64,000 nucleotides of DNA from Aurantimonas sp. 22II-16-19i (GTDB lineage Bacteria; Pseudomonadota; Alphaproteobacteria; Rhizobiales; Rhizobiaceae), in the NCBI RefSeq assembly GCF_002088275.1, contig NZ_AQQS01000004.1, positions 124,001 through 188,000 of the forward strand, in the 5' to 3' direction. Within the stretch, counting starts at the first letter, position 1. The number at the start of each line of letters is the position of its first letter. The notes beneath the pieces were generated by a model. It did not search any database and was not told the DNA's origin. It worked only from the letters and a program-made list of their open reading frames with translations. The translations under genes and the position numbers were made by a program. This document shows positions 9,691 through 17,974 of the stretch, in pieces.

Positions 9691-10497
9691 ATGACCGACA
9701 CGACCGTTCATCCCTCGGCGGTGATCGAGGCCGGCGCCGAGATCGGCGCGGGCTGCGAGATCGGCCCGTTCTGCCACATCGGCCCGCAGGTGCGGCTCGG
9801 CGCCGGCAGCCGGCTGCGCTCCCATGTCGCCATCTGGGGCAACACCCAGATCGGCGCCGGCGCCCAGATCTGGCCCTTCGCCTCCCTCGGCCACGCCCCG
9901 CAGCACCTGAAATACCGCGGCGAGGACACCCGCCTCGTCATCGGCGACAACTGCCTGATCCGCGAACACGTGACGATGAATCCCGGCACGGTGCAGGGAC
10001 GCTCGGAGACGACGATCGGCGACAACTGCGCCTTCTTCACCGGAGCCCATGTCGCCCATGACTGCGACATCGAGCGCAACGTCACGCTGATCAACAACGT
10101 CATGCTGGCCGGCCATTGCACCATCGGCCAGTATGCGACGATCGCCGGCGGCTCGGGCATCCACCAGTTCACCCGGATCGGCCACCACGCCTATGTCGGC
10201 GGCCTCGCCGCCGTCGAGGGCGACGTCATCCCCTTCGGCATGGTGCTCGGCAACCGGGCCTATCTCTCCGGCCTCAACGTCATCGGCATGAAGCGCGCCG
10301 GCTTCGATCGCCATGCGATCCGCAACGTGCGCAAGGCCTATCGCATGCTGTTCTCCGACGATCTGACGTTCAAGGAGAACATGGACGAGGTGCAGAGCGA
10401 GTTTCCCGACGATCCGCTGGTGCAGGACCTGATGGGCTTCATCCGCTCCGGCGGCGACCGCGCGCTGTGCTTCCCGCGCCACTCGCAGCATTCCTGA
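9691..10497 (+). CDS. lpxA: Acyl-ACP--UDP-N-acetylglucosamine O-acyltransferase
   Basis: First enzyme of lipid A synthesis, transferring a hydroxyacyl chain to the 3-OH of UDP-GlcNAc in the cytoplasm. The 268 residues show hexapeptide repeats (I/V-G-x-x-x-x) from residue 10 to about 190, forming the trimeric beta helix, and a C-terminal helical domain. The catalytic His region GAHVAHDCDI lies near residues 118-127. It starts 3 bases after fabZ and ends 4 bases before lpxI, consistent with one operon. Confidence 0.96.
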   Translation: MTDTTVHPSAVIEAGAEIGAGCEIGPFCHIGPQVRLGAGSRLRSHVAIWGNTQIGAGAQIWPFASLGHAPQHLKYRGEDTRLVIGDNCLIREHVTMNPGTVQGRSETTIGDNCAFFTGAHVAHDCDIERNVTLINNVMLAGHCTIGQYATIAGGSGIHQFTRIGHHAYVGGLAAVEGDVIPFGMVLGNRAYLSGLNVIGMKRAGFDRHAIRNVRKAYRMLFSDDLTFKENMDEVQSEFPDDPLVQDLMGFIRSGGDRALCFPRHSQHS

Positions 10498-10501
10498 GCC
10501 G

Positions 10502-11407
10502 ATGGAGCCGCGCTTTCCCGGCGAGCCGCTCGGTCTGATCGCCGGGGGCGGACGGTTGCCGCGGATCGTCGCCGAGGCGGCGCGAGCCCGCGGCTTCACC
10601 CCGATCGTCGTGCGCATCGCCGACGCGGAAGGCGACGACTGGACCGGCTTTTGTGGCGGCTACTTCTCCTGGGGCCGGACGGGCGACGCCGTGCGCTTCA
10701 TGAAGGCCAGCGGCGTCACCCGCGTCGCCGCCTGCGGAACCGTCAGCCGGCGGCCGGATTTCCGCTCGATCCTGCCGAGCCTGCGCACCCTGATCATGCT
10801 GCCGACGGCCTTCCGCATCGTGCGCGGCGGCGACGACCGGCTGCTGCGCAACGTCGCGGCGTTTCTCAAGGCTGAAGGGCTGGAGCCGGTGGCGGTGCAG
10901 GATGTCGAGCCGCGGCTCCTGGCACCGCCGGGCGCGATCGCCGGGCGGCGGGCGGATGCGGCCGAGCGCGCGGCGCTCGGCCTCGGCCTGCGGGCGGCCG
11001 AAGCCCTCGGCAAGCTGGATGTCGGCCAGGCCGTCGTCGCCTCGCAGGAGCGGGTGATCGCGCTGGAGGCGGCCGAAGGTACGCGCGAGATGCTGCACCG
11101 GGTCGCCGAACTGAAGTCGCGCGGACGCATCGGGCGGGGCGAGCGGCTGGTGCTGGTCAAGGCGGTGAAGCCCGGCCAGGACGAGCGCTACGACCTGCCG
11201 AGCATCGGCGCGTCGACGATCGTCGAAGCCGAAGAGGCCGGGATCGGGGCCATCGGCGTGACCGCCGAGAAGAGCCTCCTCATCGACTACGAGGCGCTGG
11301 TCGCGGCGGCGACGCAGGCGAATATCGCGGTCGTCGGGCTGGTGCCTGGTGATGCGGGGCCTGCGAGGGCCGAGGCGGCGCCAGCCACGACGGAGAGTGT
11401 GCCATGA
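10502..11407 (+). CDS. lpxI: UDP-2,3-diacylglucosamine pyrophosphatase LpxI
   Basis: Cleaves UDP-2,3-diacylglucosamine to lipid X and UMP. LpxI replaces the unrelated LpxH in most alphaproteobacteria. The 301 residues begin with the LGLIAGGGRLPRIVAEAAR segment, and the C-terminal half carries the DLPSIGASTIVEAEEAGIGAIGV stretch typical of this family (formerly DUF1009). It starts 4 bases after lpxA, and its stop overlaps the lpxB ATG (ATGA), so it is coupled on both sides. Confidence 0.93.
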   Translation: MEPRFPGEPLGLIAGGGRLPRIVAEAARARGFTPIVVRIADAEGDDWTGFCGGYFSWGRTGDAVRFMKASGVTRVAACGTVSRRPDFRSILPSLRTLIMLPTAFRIVRGGDDRLLRNVAAFLKAEGLEPVAVQDVEPRLLAPPGAIAGRRADAAERAALGLGLRAAEALGKLDVGQAVVASQERVIALEAAEGTREMLHRVAELKSRGRIGRGERLVLVKAVKPGQDERYDLPSIGASTIVEAEEAGIGAIGVTAEKSLLIDYEALVAAATQANIAVVGLVPGDAGPARAEAAPATTESVP

Positions 11408-12561
11408 AGATCGCCTTCGTCGTCGGCGAACCCTCCGGCGACGCCATCGGCGCCGATCTCATCCGGGCGCTGAAGGCCCGGCTCTCCGGCGATCTCGAAC
11501 TCGTCGGCCTTGCCGGCGAGGCGATGCAGGCGGAGGGCCTTCAAACCCTCTTCGACATCGACGAACTCTCGATCATGGGGGTCTCGGCGATCCTCGCGCG
11601 ATTGCCCCAATTGGTGCGGCGGATCGGCCAGACGGCGGATGCGATCGTCGCGGCGCGGCCGGATGTGCTCGTCGTCATCGACAGCCCGACCTTTTCTCAC
11701 CGGGTGGCGAAGCGCGTCCGGGCGCGGCTCCCGGCGATGCCGATCGTCAACTACATCCCGCCGACGGTCTGGGCCTGGCGCGAGGGCCGGGCGGCGAAGA
11801 TGCGCCCCTATGTCGACCACGCGATCTGCGCGCTGCCTTTCGAGCCGGAGACGATGCAGCGGCTCGGCGGGCCGCCCTCCACCTATGTCGGCCATCCGCT
11901 GATGAAGGAGCCGGGTCTGGCGGCGATCCTGGCGGACGATGCGTCGCTCGTCGGGAAGGCAGCCAAATCACCGCCGCGGCTCGTCATCCTGCCGGGCTCC
12001 CGGCGCGGCGAGATCGACCGGCTGGCGGGCGACTTCGGCGCGACGCTGACGCGGCTTTGCGAGCTCCTGCCCGGCGTGACGGCGGTTCTGCCGACGCTGC
12101 CGCGGCATCGGACACGCATCGAGGCCGAGGTGGCGAAGTGGGCGGTGAAGCCGGAGATCGTCACCGGCAATGCGGCGAAGTGGCAGGCCTTTGCCGGGGC
12201 TGACGCGGCGCTCGCCGCCTCCGGCACGGTGTCGCTGGAACTGGCGCTGTCGGGGATCCCGATGGCGCTCGCCTACAAGCTCGATCCGGTCGCCTACCAG
12301 ATCCGCCACCTGATCTCGGCCTGGACGGCGGCGATGCCGAACTTCATCGTCGGCCACCCGCTGGTGCCGGAGCATTTCCACGAATTCGTCCGCCCGGAGA
12401 TGCTGGCCCGGCGCCTCGTCCGGCTGATGACAGACACCCCCGAGCGCCATGCCCAGCTCGCCGGCTTCGACGAGATCCGCCGGCTGATGGCGGTCGACCG
12501 GGCGCCCGGCGAGGCGGCGGCGGACATCGTGCTGGGGCTGGTGGCGAGAGGGCGGGGGTAG
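11404..12561 (+). CDS. lpxB: Lipid-A-disaccharide synthase
   Basis: Peripheral inner-membrane glycosyltransferase (GT19) that joins lipid X to UDP-diacylglucosamine, forming the lipid A disaccharide. The 385 residues include an N-terminal VVGEPSGDAIGADLI segment, YIPPTVWAWREGRAAKM near residue 117, and the nucleotide-sugar site with LPGSRRGEIDRL around residue 197 and AASGTVSLELALSG around residue 274. Its ATG overlaps the lpxI stop. It is the last gene of the envelope operon. A block of nested palindromes lies between it and the convergent dctM gene. Confidence 0.96.
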   Translation: MKIAFVVGEPSGDAIGADLIRALKARLSGDLELVGLAGEAMQAEGLQTLFDIDELSIMGVSAILARLPQLVRRIGQTADAIVAARPDVLVVIDSPTFSHRVAKRVRARLPAMPIVNYIPPTVWAWREGRAAKMRPYVDHAICALPFEPETMQRLGGPPSTYVGHPLMKEPGLAAILADDASLVGKAAKSPPRLVILPGSRRGEIDRLAGDFGATLTRLCELLPGVTAVLPTLPRHRTRIEAEVAKWAVKPEIVTGNAAKWQAFAGADAALAASGTVSLELALSGIPMALAYKLDPVAYQIRHLISAWTAAMPNFIVGHPLVPEHFHEFVRPEMLARRLVRLMTDTPERHAQLAGFDEIRRLMAVDRAPGEAAADIVLGLVARGRG

Positions 12562-12585
12562 GGCTCGCGGAAGCGTATCACGGAC

Positions 12586-12810
12586 AGGCGCCCTCTCTCC
12601 CCTTGCGGGAGAGAAAGCGATTTCATCATCTTGGCGAAGCCAAGTGATAGAAATCGCAAGAGAGGGGTTGGAGCGGTTCAGTCTGTAACGACGGCGGCGG
12701 GTTGAAGCGGTGAAACCCCTCTCTTGTCATTCTCAAGGTTTGGACCTCGGCGAGCCGAGGCCCAATTCCTTGGAATGACTTTCTCTCCCGCAAGGGGAGA
12801 GAGGGCGCCT
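12586..12810. repeat. Two inverted copies of a modular palindromic repeat
   Basis: A perfect 32-bp inverted repeat has arms at 12586-12617 and 12779-12810, each arm itself a hairpin with the core CTCTCCC-CTTGC-GGGAGAG. A second inverted pair, CAAGAGAGGGGTT, lies at 12657-12669 and 12714-12726. Between outer and inner arms each copy carries a different self-complementary insert (12618-12656 and 12727-12778). It reads as two head-to-head copies of one element with swapped middle modules. It occupies the gap between convergent lpxB and dctM and could terminate both. Confidence 0.85.
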
Positions 12811-12823
12811 CGTTCGGTACCCC

Positions 12824-14119
12824 TCACCCCATCGTCTGCGGCAGGAACAGCACGATCCACGGCAGCGCGATCAGGATGATCAGCCGGATGACGTCGGTGA
12901 CGACGAAGGGCAGGACGCCCCGGAAGATCGTCACGAGGCTGACGTCCTTGGCGATCGTGTTGATGACGAAGACGTTCATTCCGACCGGCGGCGTGATCAG
13001 GCCGAGTTCCACCGTCATGACGACGATGACGCCGAACCAGATCGGGTCGAAGCCCATCTCGAGGATCACCGGGAAGACGATCGGCACCATCAGGATGATC
13101 ATCGCCATGGCGTCGAGGAAGCAGCCCATGACGAGGAACAGCAGCATGATCAGCGCCAGCGTGCCGTAGCTGCCGAGGTCGAGGCCGATCAGGAAGGCGG
13201 TCAGGTTCTGCGGAACCTGGGTCACCGCGAGGAAATAGCCGAACAGGATCGCGCCGATCAGGATGGTGTAGATGGCGACCGATGTGCGCAGCGCCTCGAC
13301 CAGGCTGTCGAGCAGGCTGCGGACGCCGAGCCGGCCCCTGGCGATGCCGATCAGCGCGGTGAGGACGGCGCCGACGGCGGAGGCCTCGGTGGCCGTGGCG
13401 ACGCCGAAATAGATCGCCAGGATCACCGCCGCGAAGAGCAGGGTCACCGCCCAGACGCCGGACATCGCCCGCAGTGCCTCGGGAAGGCTGAAGGGGGTGC
13501 CGGCCGGAAGCTTGCGCCCGTACCACAGCCGCACCGTCGCCATGTACATCAGGATCGCGAGGATCCCCGGCACGATGCCGGCGATGAAGAGTTTCCCGAC
13601 GTCCTGCTCGGTGATGTAGGCATAGACCGCCAGCACCACCGAGGGCGGAATGAGGATGCCGAGCGTGCCGCCCGCGGCGATCACCCCGGTCGAGACGTCG
13701 TCGGGATAGCCGGCCTTCTTCATTTCCGGATGGGCGATGTTGGTCATCGTTGCGGCGGTGGCGACGGACGAGCCGCAGATGGCCGCGAAGCCGGCGCAGG
13801 CGCCGACCGTGGCGAGGCCCAGCCCGCCGCGCAGGGAGCCCAGGGTCGCATTCGCCGCCCGGAACAATTCGCGGCTCATGCCCGAGCGCGTCGCCAGCAC
13901 CCCCATCAGGATGAAGAACGGGATGAGGGTGAGGTTGAAGTCGGTGACGGTCCTGAGCGGCGAGGTGGCGAGGAGGTTCAGCGCCGGGCTCCAGCCGACG
14001 GTGAGGCCGAAGCCGCCGATGCCGACGAGGCCCATGGCGACGCCGATCGGCACGCGGATCAGCATCAGCGCGAAGAGCACGACGAAACCGCCGGCGGCAA
14101 CGAGTTCGCGTTCACTCAT
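12824..14119 (-). CDS. dctM: TRAP transporter large permease (DctM type)
   Basis: Large membrane subunit of a tripartite ATP-independent periplasmic transporter; it drives sodium- or proton-coupled uptake of the carboxylate presented by the binding protein. At 431 residues it is the normal length for DctM, with about a dozen hydrophobic segments. The family-typical stretches CAGFAAICGSSVATAATM (around residue 108) and ITPPVGMNVFVIN in the second half are present. Its start overlaps dctQ by 8 bases, so the two are coupled. The substrate cannot be read from sequence; the neighbouring CoA ligase suggests an organic acid other than a plain C4-dicarboxylate. Confidence 0.93.
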   Translation of the reverse strand: MSERELVAAGGFVVLFALMLIRVPIGVAMGLVGIGGFGLTVGWSPALNLLATSPLRTVTDFNLTLIPFFILMGVLATRSGMSRELFRAANATLGSLRGGLGLATVGACAGFAAICGSSVATAATMTNIAHPEMKKAGYPDDVSTGVIAAGGTLGILIPPSVVLAVYAYITEQDVGKLFIAGIVPGILAILMYMATVRLWYGRKLPAGTPFSLPEALRAMSGVWAVTLLFAAVILAIYFGVATATEASAVGAVLTALIGIARGRLGVRSLLDSLVEALRTSVAIYTILIGAILFGYFLAVTQVPQNLTAFLIGLDLGSYGTLALIMLLFLVMGCFLDAMAMIILMVPIVFPVILEMGFDPIWFGVIVVMTVELGLITPPVGMNVFVINTIAKDVSLVTIFRGVLPFVVTDVIRLIILIALPWIVLFLPQTMG

Positions 14120-14648
14120 GGCCGGCTCCGTGGGCTTCGTCGTCCTTCAGCGTCTCGTGGGGCTCGAGACTCTCGCCATGGCGCAGCACCAGCCACAGGC
14201 GGATCAGCGTCGTGACGACGGCCATGCCGAGGCCGGCGACGACGAAGGCGAGGAACGGCCATTGCGGCAGCCGCAGATCCATCGTCGTCTCGCCGCCCGG
14301 CATCTGCGACAGGACGCGGCCGCCGAGCTTCCACGTCAGGAGGAGGGTGAAGAGGAGGAGGCCGAGCCAGGCCAGGAGATCGAGCACCCGCCGCGCCGTT
14401 GGCCCGAGTGCCTGGGCGAGGATGTCGACCTTGATGTGGCTGCCGCGAAAGCCCAGCGAGGCAAAGCCCCACATGATGGCGATGGCCAGCGTCAGCCGCG
14501 ACACGTCGAAGGCGTCGGGTACCGGCGCGGCGAAGAGATAGCGCCCGAGCGCCGAGACGAAGACCAGGATCGTGACGAGGCCGAGCATGACCGCGGCGAT
14601 CCGCTCGATGGCGGTGACGACGCGCTCGGTAAGGCGGGAGGAGATCAT
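14112..14648 (-). CDS. dctQ: TRAP transporter small permease (DctQ type)
   Basis: Small membrane subunit of the TRAP transporter. The 178 residues contain four predicted membrane segments, starting near residues 16-37, 50-65, 85-108 and 128-148, as in DctQ proteins. The short motif GFRGSHIKVD near residues 66-75 is typical of the family. It overlaps dctM downstream. A 379-base gap holding a palindromic repeat separates it from dctP upstream, so expression may need read-through across a strong hairpin or a separate promoter. Confidence 0.9.
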   Translation of the reverse strand: MISSRLTERVVTAIERIAAVMLGLVTILVFVSALGRYLFAAPVPDAFDVSRLTLAIAIMWGFASLGFRGSHIKVDILAQALGPTARRVLDLLAWLGLLLFTLLLTWKLGGRVLSQMPGGETTMDLRLPQWPFLAFVVAGLGMAVVTTLIRLWLVLRHGESLEPHETLKDDEAHGAGHE

Positions 14649-14714
14649 GGGCGTGCCTCGCGGTGGTCATCCGCACCGGCCCTGGGCTTCTGAACGGCCG
14701 CGCCCTTGCGGCCA

Positions 14715-14891
14715 CCCCCCTCTGTCCTGCGGGACATCTCCCCCACAAGGGGGGAGATCGAGGTCGCATCGGTGCTTGCACCCACTCCCCTGCGCACGCG
14801 CCCTGCACCCACGCTCAAGAGATGGGCCGCGATGGCCGAAGCTGCCGATCTCCCCCCTTGTGGGGGAGATGTCCGGCAGGACAGAGGGGGG
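14715..14891. repeat. Inverted pair of a 46-bp palindromic repeat
   Basis: Two 46-base arms (14715-14760 and 14846-14891) are inverted copies differing at one position. Each begins with CCCCCCTCTGTCCTGC and contains the internal hairpin ATCTCCCCCACAAGGGGGGAGAT (two runs around a short loop). The type is common in rhizobial intergenic DNA. The pair fills the gap between dctP and dctQ, and could attenuate or differentially process the mRNA. I see nothing else in 14649-15027. Confidence 0.85.
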
Positions 14892-15027
14892 TACAGGGGC
14901 ACGATGGCTGGCATTTTGGCGTGGATGACCGCAGGGCAGGGGGACGTTGACGAGGCGAAGGCGGAAGGATCGTCTTCGCCCCGCAAGATGGAGAAGCCGA
15001 GGCGTGCGCAGCACCCCCGGCGCGCGA

Positions 15028-16041
15028 TCAGTATTTCGCGTCGTTCGCCTCGAGCGCCTTGTCGTAGTCGGCGAGGACCTTGTCCGGCTCGTAGCCGGCC
15101 TTCTCGGCGTCGGCCTTCCAGGCGTCCATGACCGGCCCGACGGATTCGCGCCACAGCGCCACCTCGTCGGCGTTCGGCGTGTAGACCTCGTGGGACGCGT
15201 CGTCGAGGATCGACTGGCGCACCTCGTTGTCGTAGTCCGACCAGCCGACGGAGATCTTCTGCGACCATTCCGGCGTGCAGTGGTCGTCGACGACCTTCCT
15301 CAGATCTGCGGCGAGGCCGTCATAGCTGGCCTTGTTGAACAGCATGACCTGGGAGGAGAGATACAGCGGCAGGTCGTTGTGGAACTTCACCACGTCGGCC
15401 ATCTTGAAGCTCTTCATCGCCTCATAGGGGAAGGTGACGGCATCGGCCGTACCCTTGGAGATGGCGTCGCGGGCTTCCGGCGCCGGCACCTGCACCGAGG
15501 TGCCGCCGAGGGAGTTGATGTAGCGCGCCATGGTGGAATGGGCGGGGCGGACGGTCTTGCCCTTGACGTCGGCCGGCACCTTGATCGGCGCGTTGGCGTG
15601 GAAGCGGCCGGGATTGTGCGGATTGACGAGGCAGAAATAGACGTCCGCCATCTCCTTGTCCGCGTAGCCGTCGCCCTTGTAGAATTCGTGGATCGCCTTG
15701 GCCGCCTTCGGACCGTCATTGGCCTCGAAGGGAACGCCGGTCAGCTCGTAGATCGGAAACCGCCCCGCCGTGTAGCCGGGATTGACGTAGCCGATGTCGA
15801 CGATGCCGTCCCGCGTCATGTCGTAGTGGTCGGGCGCGGCGCCCAGCTGCTGGGCCGGGTAGATCTCGATCGTCAGCTCCCCGCCCGACGCCGCTTCGAT
15901 CGATTCGGCCCAGGGCACGATGCCGGTGATGTGGACCGGATGGGTGGCCGGCAGCCAGTGCGACAGCCTGAGCGTCGTCTGGGCGCTGGCCGCGCAGGTC
16001 GTGGCGGCGAGCGCCGCAGCGAGGACGAGCAGTCTCTTCAT
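15028..16041 (-). CDS. dctP: TRAP transporter solute-binding protein (DctP type)
   Basis: Periplasmic receptor that captures an organic acid and delivers it to DctQM. The ATG at 16041 (337 residues) follows GGGAGGAACC, a strong ribosome-binding site. Residues 1-20 form a signal peptide ending Ala-Ser-Ala. The mature protein begins TTLRLSHWLPATHPVH, typical of DctP-like receptors. The conserved Arg that binds the substrate carboxylate is probably R165 in GKTVRPAHSTMARYI. It lies between a CoA-ligase/crotonase/SDR group and the permease genes, suggesting that the imported acid is metabolised as its CoA thioester. Confidence 0.92.
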   Translation of the reverse strand: MKRLLVLAAALAATTCAASAQTTLRLSHWLPATHPVHITGIVPWAESIEAASGGELTIEIYPAQQLGAAPDHYDMTRDGIVDIGYVNPGYTAGRFPIYELTGVPFEANDGPKAAKAIHEFYKGDGYADKEMADVYFCLVNPHNPGRFHANAPIKVPADVKGKTVRPAHSTMARYINSLGGTSVQVPAPEARDAISKGTADAVTFPYEAMKSFKMADVVKFHNDLPLYLSSQVMLFNKASYDGLAADLRKVVDDHCTPEWSQKISVGWSDYDNEVRQSILDDASHEVYTPNADEVALWRESVGPVMDAWKADAEKAGYEPDKVLADYDKALEANDAKY

Positions 16042-16094
16042 GGTGGTTCCTCCCGTTGTCGCCCTTCCTCCCGAAGGGCGGTGTCTCTGTCGAT

Positions 16095-16201
16095 CGATAC
16101 CGCCGGCCCGGTCTTCGACCGGCGTCAGGGGATTTGCGGGCACGCGCCGCGCGGCCTTCGTACCAGCGGCCCGGGAGCAGATCTCCCCTGCCGCTGGTAT
16201 C
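16095..16201 (-). repeat. Hairpin-plus-tail intergenic repeat, copy 2
   Basis: Read on the minus strand, this is the same element as at 1061. The first hairpin has arms GATACCAGCGGC and GCCGCTGGTA with a partly mismatched GC-rich top, then a degenerate tail with CCGGTCGAAGACCGG and a terminal GGTATCGAT. The first bases (GA of GATACC) are the last two bases of the upstream SDR gene's TGA stop, so the element abuts or supplies that stop codon. It lies between the SDR gene and dctP, both on the minus strand. Confidence 0.8.
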
Positions 16202-17126
16202 ACATGAAATCGATGCCGACGCCCTGCCTGGCGCCGGCAAGTTCGGTCTCGATGGCCGCGGCGATCGCCTCCGGGCTCCAGCCGCCCGGCCTGAAGGCAT
16301 GCGCCGCCTCGACCGGATGCGCCCAGACCGACAGCCGGTCGCCGCCGAGGCCGATCGCCTGGCCGGTGACGCCGGCCGAGTTCGCGGAAGCGAGATAGAC
16401 GAACAGCGCCGCGACGTCCTCCGGCCCGCCGAGGCCGAAGTCCCGGCGCACCTTGTCCGGCAGCGTCTCGCCGCGCTCCATCATCTCCGCAAAGGGCGCA
16501 AGCATCGGCACGGTCGCGGTCATCGCGGTCATGGCGTTGGGGACGATGGCGTTGACGGTGACGTTCGCCCGCGCCAGCTCCATCGACCAGGTGCGGGCGA
16601 AGGCGGCGATGCCGGCCTTGGCGGCGGCATAGGCGGTCTGGCCGAAATTGCCGCGCTGCCCGGCCATGGACGAGACGAGGATCAGCCGGCCGCCTTCGCC
16701 CTGTTCGCGGAAATGCCGGGCGGCGGCCCGCGCGCAGGTGAAGGTGCCGCGCAGATGGGTGGCGACGACGGCGTCGAAATCCTCGTCGGTGGTGTTCCAC
16801 AGCACCCGGTCGCGCAGGATGCCGGCGTTGCAGGCCATCACGTCGAGCCGGCCGAAGGCGTCGAGGGCGGTCCTGACGCAGAGATCGGCAGCCTCGGCGG
16901 TGCCGATCGCGGCGACGGCCGCCACCGCCCGCCCGCCGGACGCCGCGATCTCGGCGACGACGGCTTCGGCGGCCGCGGCATCGATGTCGTTGACGACCAC
17001 CGATCCGCCCGCCTTCGCCAAGGCAAGGGCGGCGCAGCGGCCGATTCCCTGACCGGCGCCGGTGATCACGACCGCGCGGCCGTCGAGCCTGATGGCGTCT
17101 TCGCTCATCCCTGCCTGTCCGCTCAT
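16200..17126 (-). CDS. SDR family oxidoreductase, probable 3-hydroxyacyl-CoA dehydrogenase
   Basis: NAD(P)-dependent short-chain dehydrogenase. The ATG at 17126 follows GGGGAGG and gives 308 residues. The Rossmann motif GAGQGIG is at 23-29, NAG at 100-102, the catalytic Ser at about 152, and YxxxK is Tyr166-Lys170. The C-terminal extension with a WAHPVEAAHAFRPGGW stretch resembles the dehydrogenase units of MFE-2-type beta-oxidation proteins. It starts 23 bases after an enoyl-CoA hydratase-like gene, so oxidation of a 3-hydroxyacyl-CoA is the likely role (inference). The substrate is unknown. Confidence 0.85.
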   Translation of the reverse strand: MSGQAGMSEDAIRLDGRAVVITGAGQGIGRCAALALAKAGGSVVVNDIDAAAAEAVVAEIAASGGRAVAAVAAIGTAEAADLCVRTALDAFGRLDVMACNAGILRDRVLWNTTDEDFDAVVATHLRGTFTCARAAARHFREQGEGGRLILVSSMAGQRGNFGQTAYAAAKAGIAAFARTWSMELARANVTVNAIVPNAMTAMTATVPMLAPFAEMMERGETLPDKVRRDFGLGGPEDVAALFVYLASANSAGVTGQAIGLGGDRLSVWAHPVEAAHAFRPGGWSPEAIAAAIETELAGARQGVGIDFM

Positions 17127-17149
17127 CCCGATTGTCCTCCCCCGCCCCT

Positions 17150-17974
17150 TCAGCGCCCGGTAAAACGCGCCGGGCGTTTTTCCATGAAGGCGCGCGGCCC
17201 TTCCCGCGCATCCTCCGACGCCATGACGACCCGCTTCGCCTCGTCCTCCAGGGCGAAACCTTGTTCGAGCGGGACGCCGGTTGCAAGCCTTACGGTGCGT
17301 TTGATCTGCCGGATCGCCAGCGGACCGTTGTCGGCGATGGTCTCGGCGACGCACAGGGCGCGGGCCAAGACCTCCGCCTGCGGCACGACCCTGTTGACGA
17401 GACCGATCGAAAGAGCTCGTTCCGCGTCGATCAGGTCGCCGGTGAGCAGCATCTCCATGGCCAAAGCGTGGGGGATCTGGCGCGGCAGCCGGGCGAGCGA
17501 CCCGGCGAAGGGGATGAGCCCGCGCCTCGCCTCCGGCAGGCCGAAGCGGGCGGTCTCGGCGGCGATGCGGATGTCGGTCGCCAGCATCGTCTCCATGCCG
17601 CCGGCGACGCAGGCGCCGTTGATCGCCGCGACGATCGGCTTGTCGATCGCCGTGTGGCGGAGCGCCGAGCGGTCCATCATCGCCGGATCCTCGAGCACCC
17701 GCAGGTCCCAGTCGTCCTGGGGTTCGCGGGCGCCGGTGAGGAGCGGCATCGTCAGGGCGAGGTCGCCGCCGGAACAGAATGCCCTGTCGCCGGCGCCGGT
17801 GAGGACGAGGACGCGCAGCCGGTCGTCCTCGGCATAGCGGGCATAGGCATCGGACAGCCGGCAGGCCATCTGCGGGCTGATGGCATTGCGCGCCTCTGGC
17901 CGGTTGAGGGTGAGGAGAAGGATGTCGCCACGGACCTCTTCCAGAAGATGCGGCTCGTTTCGGTCTGCTGTCAC
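17150..17974 (-). CDS. Enoyl-CoA hydratase/isomerase family protein
   Basis: Crotonase-fold enzyme, probably hydrating an enoyl-CoA. The start is a GTG at 17974 that overlaps the ligase stop (GTGA) with GGAG upstream, giving 274 residues. The oxyanion-hole segments AFCSGGDLAL and NGACVAGGMETML are present. Acidic residues sit where hydratases carry their catalytic pair (GGMETML and GLPEARRGLIP). It lies between a CoA ligase and an SDR dehydrogenase, giving a ligase-hydratase-dehydrogenase order that suits a beta-oxidation-like route. The last thiolase or hydrolase step is not encoded here. Confidence 0.88.
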   Translation of the reverse strand: MTADRNEPHLLEEVRGDILLLTLNRPEARNAISPQMACRLSDAYARYAEDDRLRVLVLTGAGDRAFCSGGDLALTMPLLTGAREPQDDWDLRVLEDPAMMDRSALRHTAIDKPIVAAINGACVAGGMETMLATDIRIAAETARFGLPEARRGLIPFAGSLARLPRQIPHALAMEMLLTGDLIDAERALSIGLVNRVVPQAEVLARALCVAETIADNGPLAIRQIKRTVRLATGVPLEQGFALEDEAKRVVMASEDAREGPRAFMEKRPARFTGR

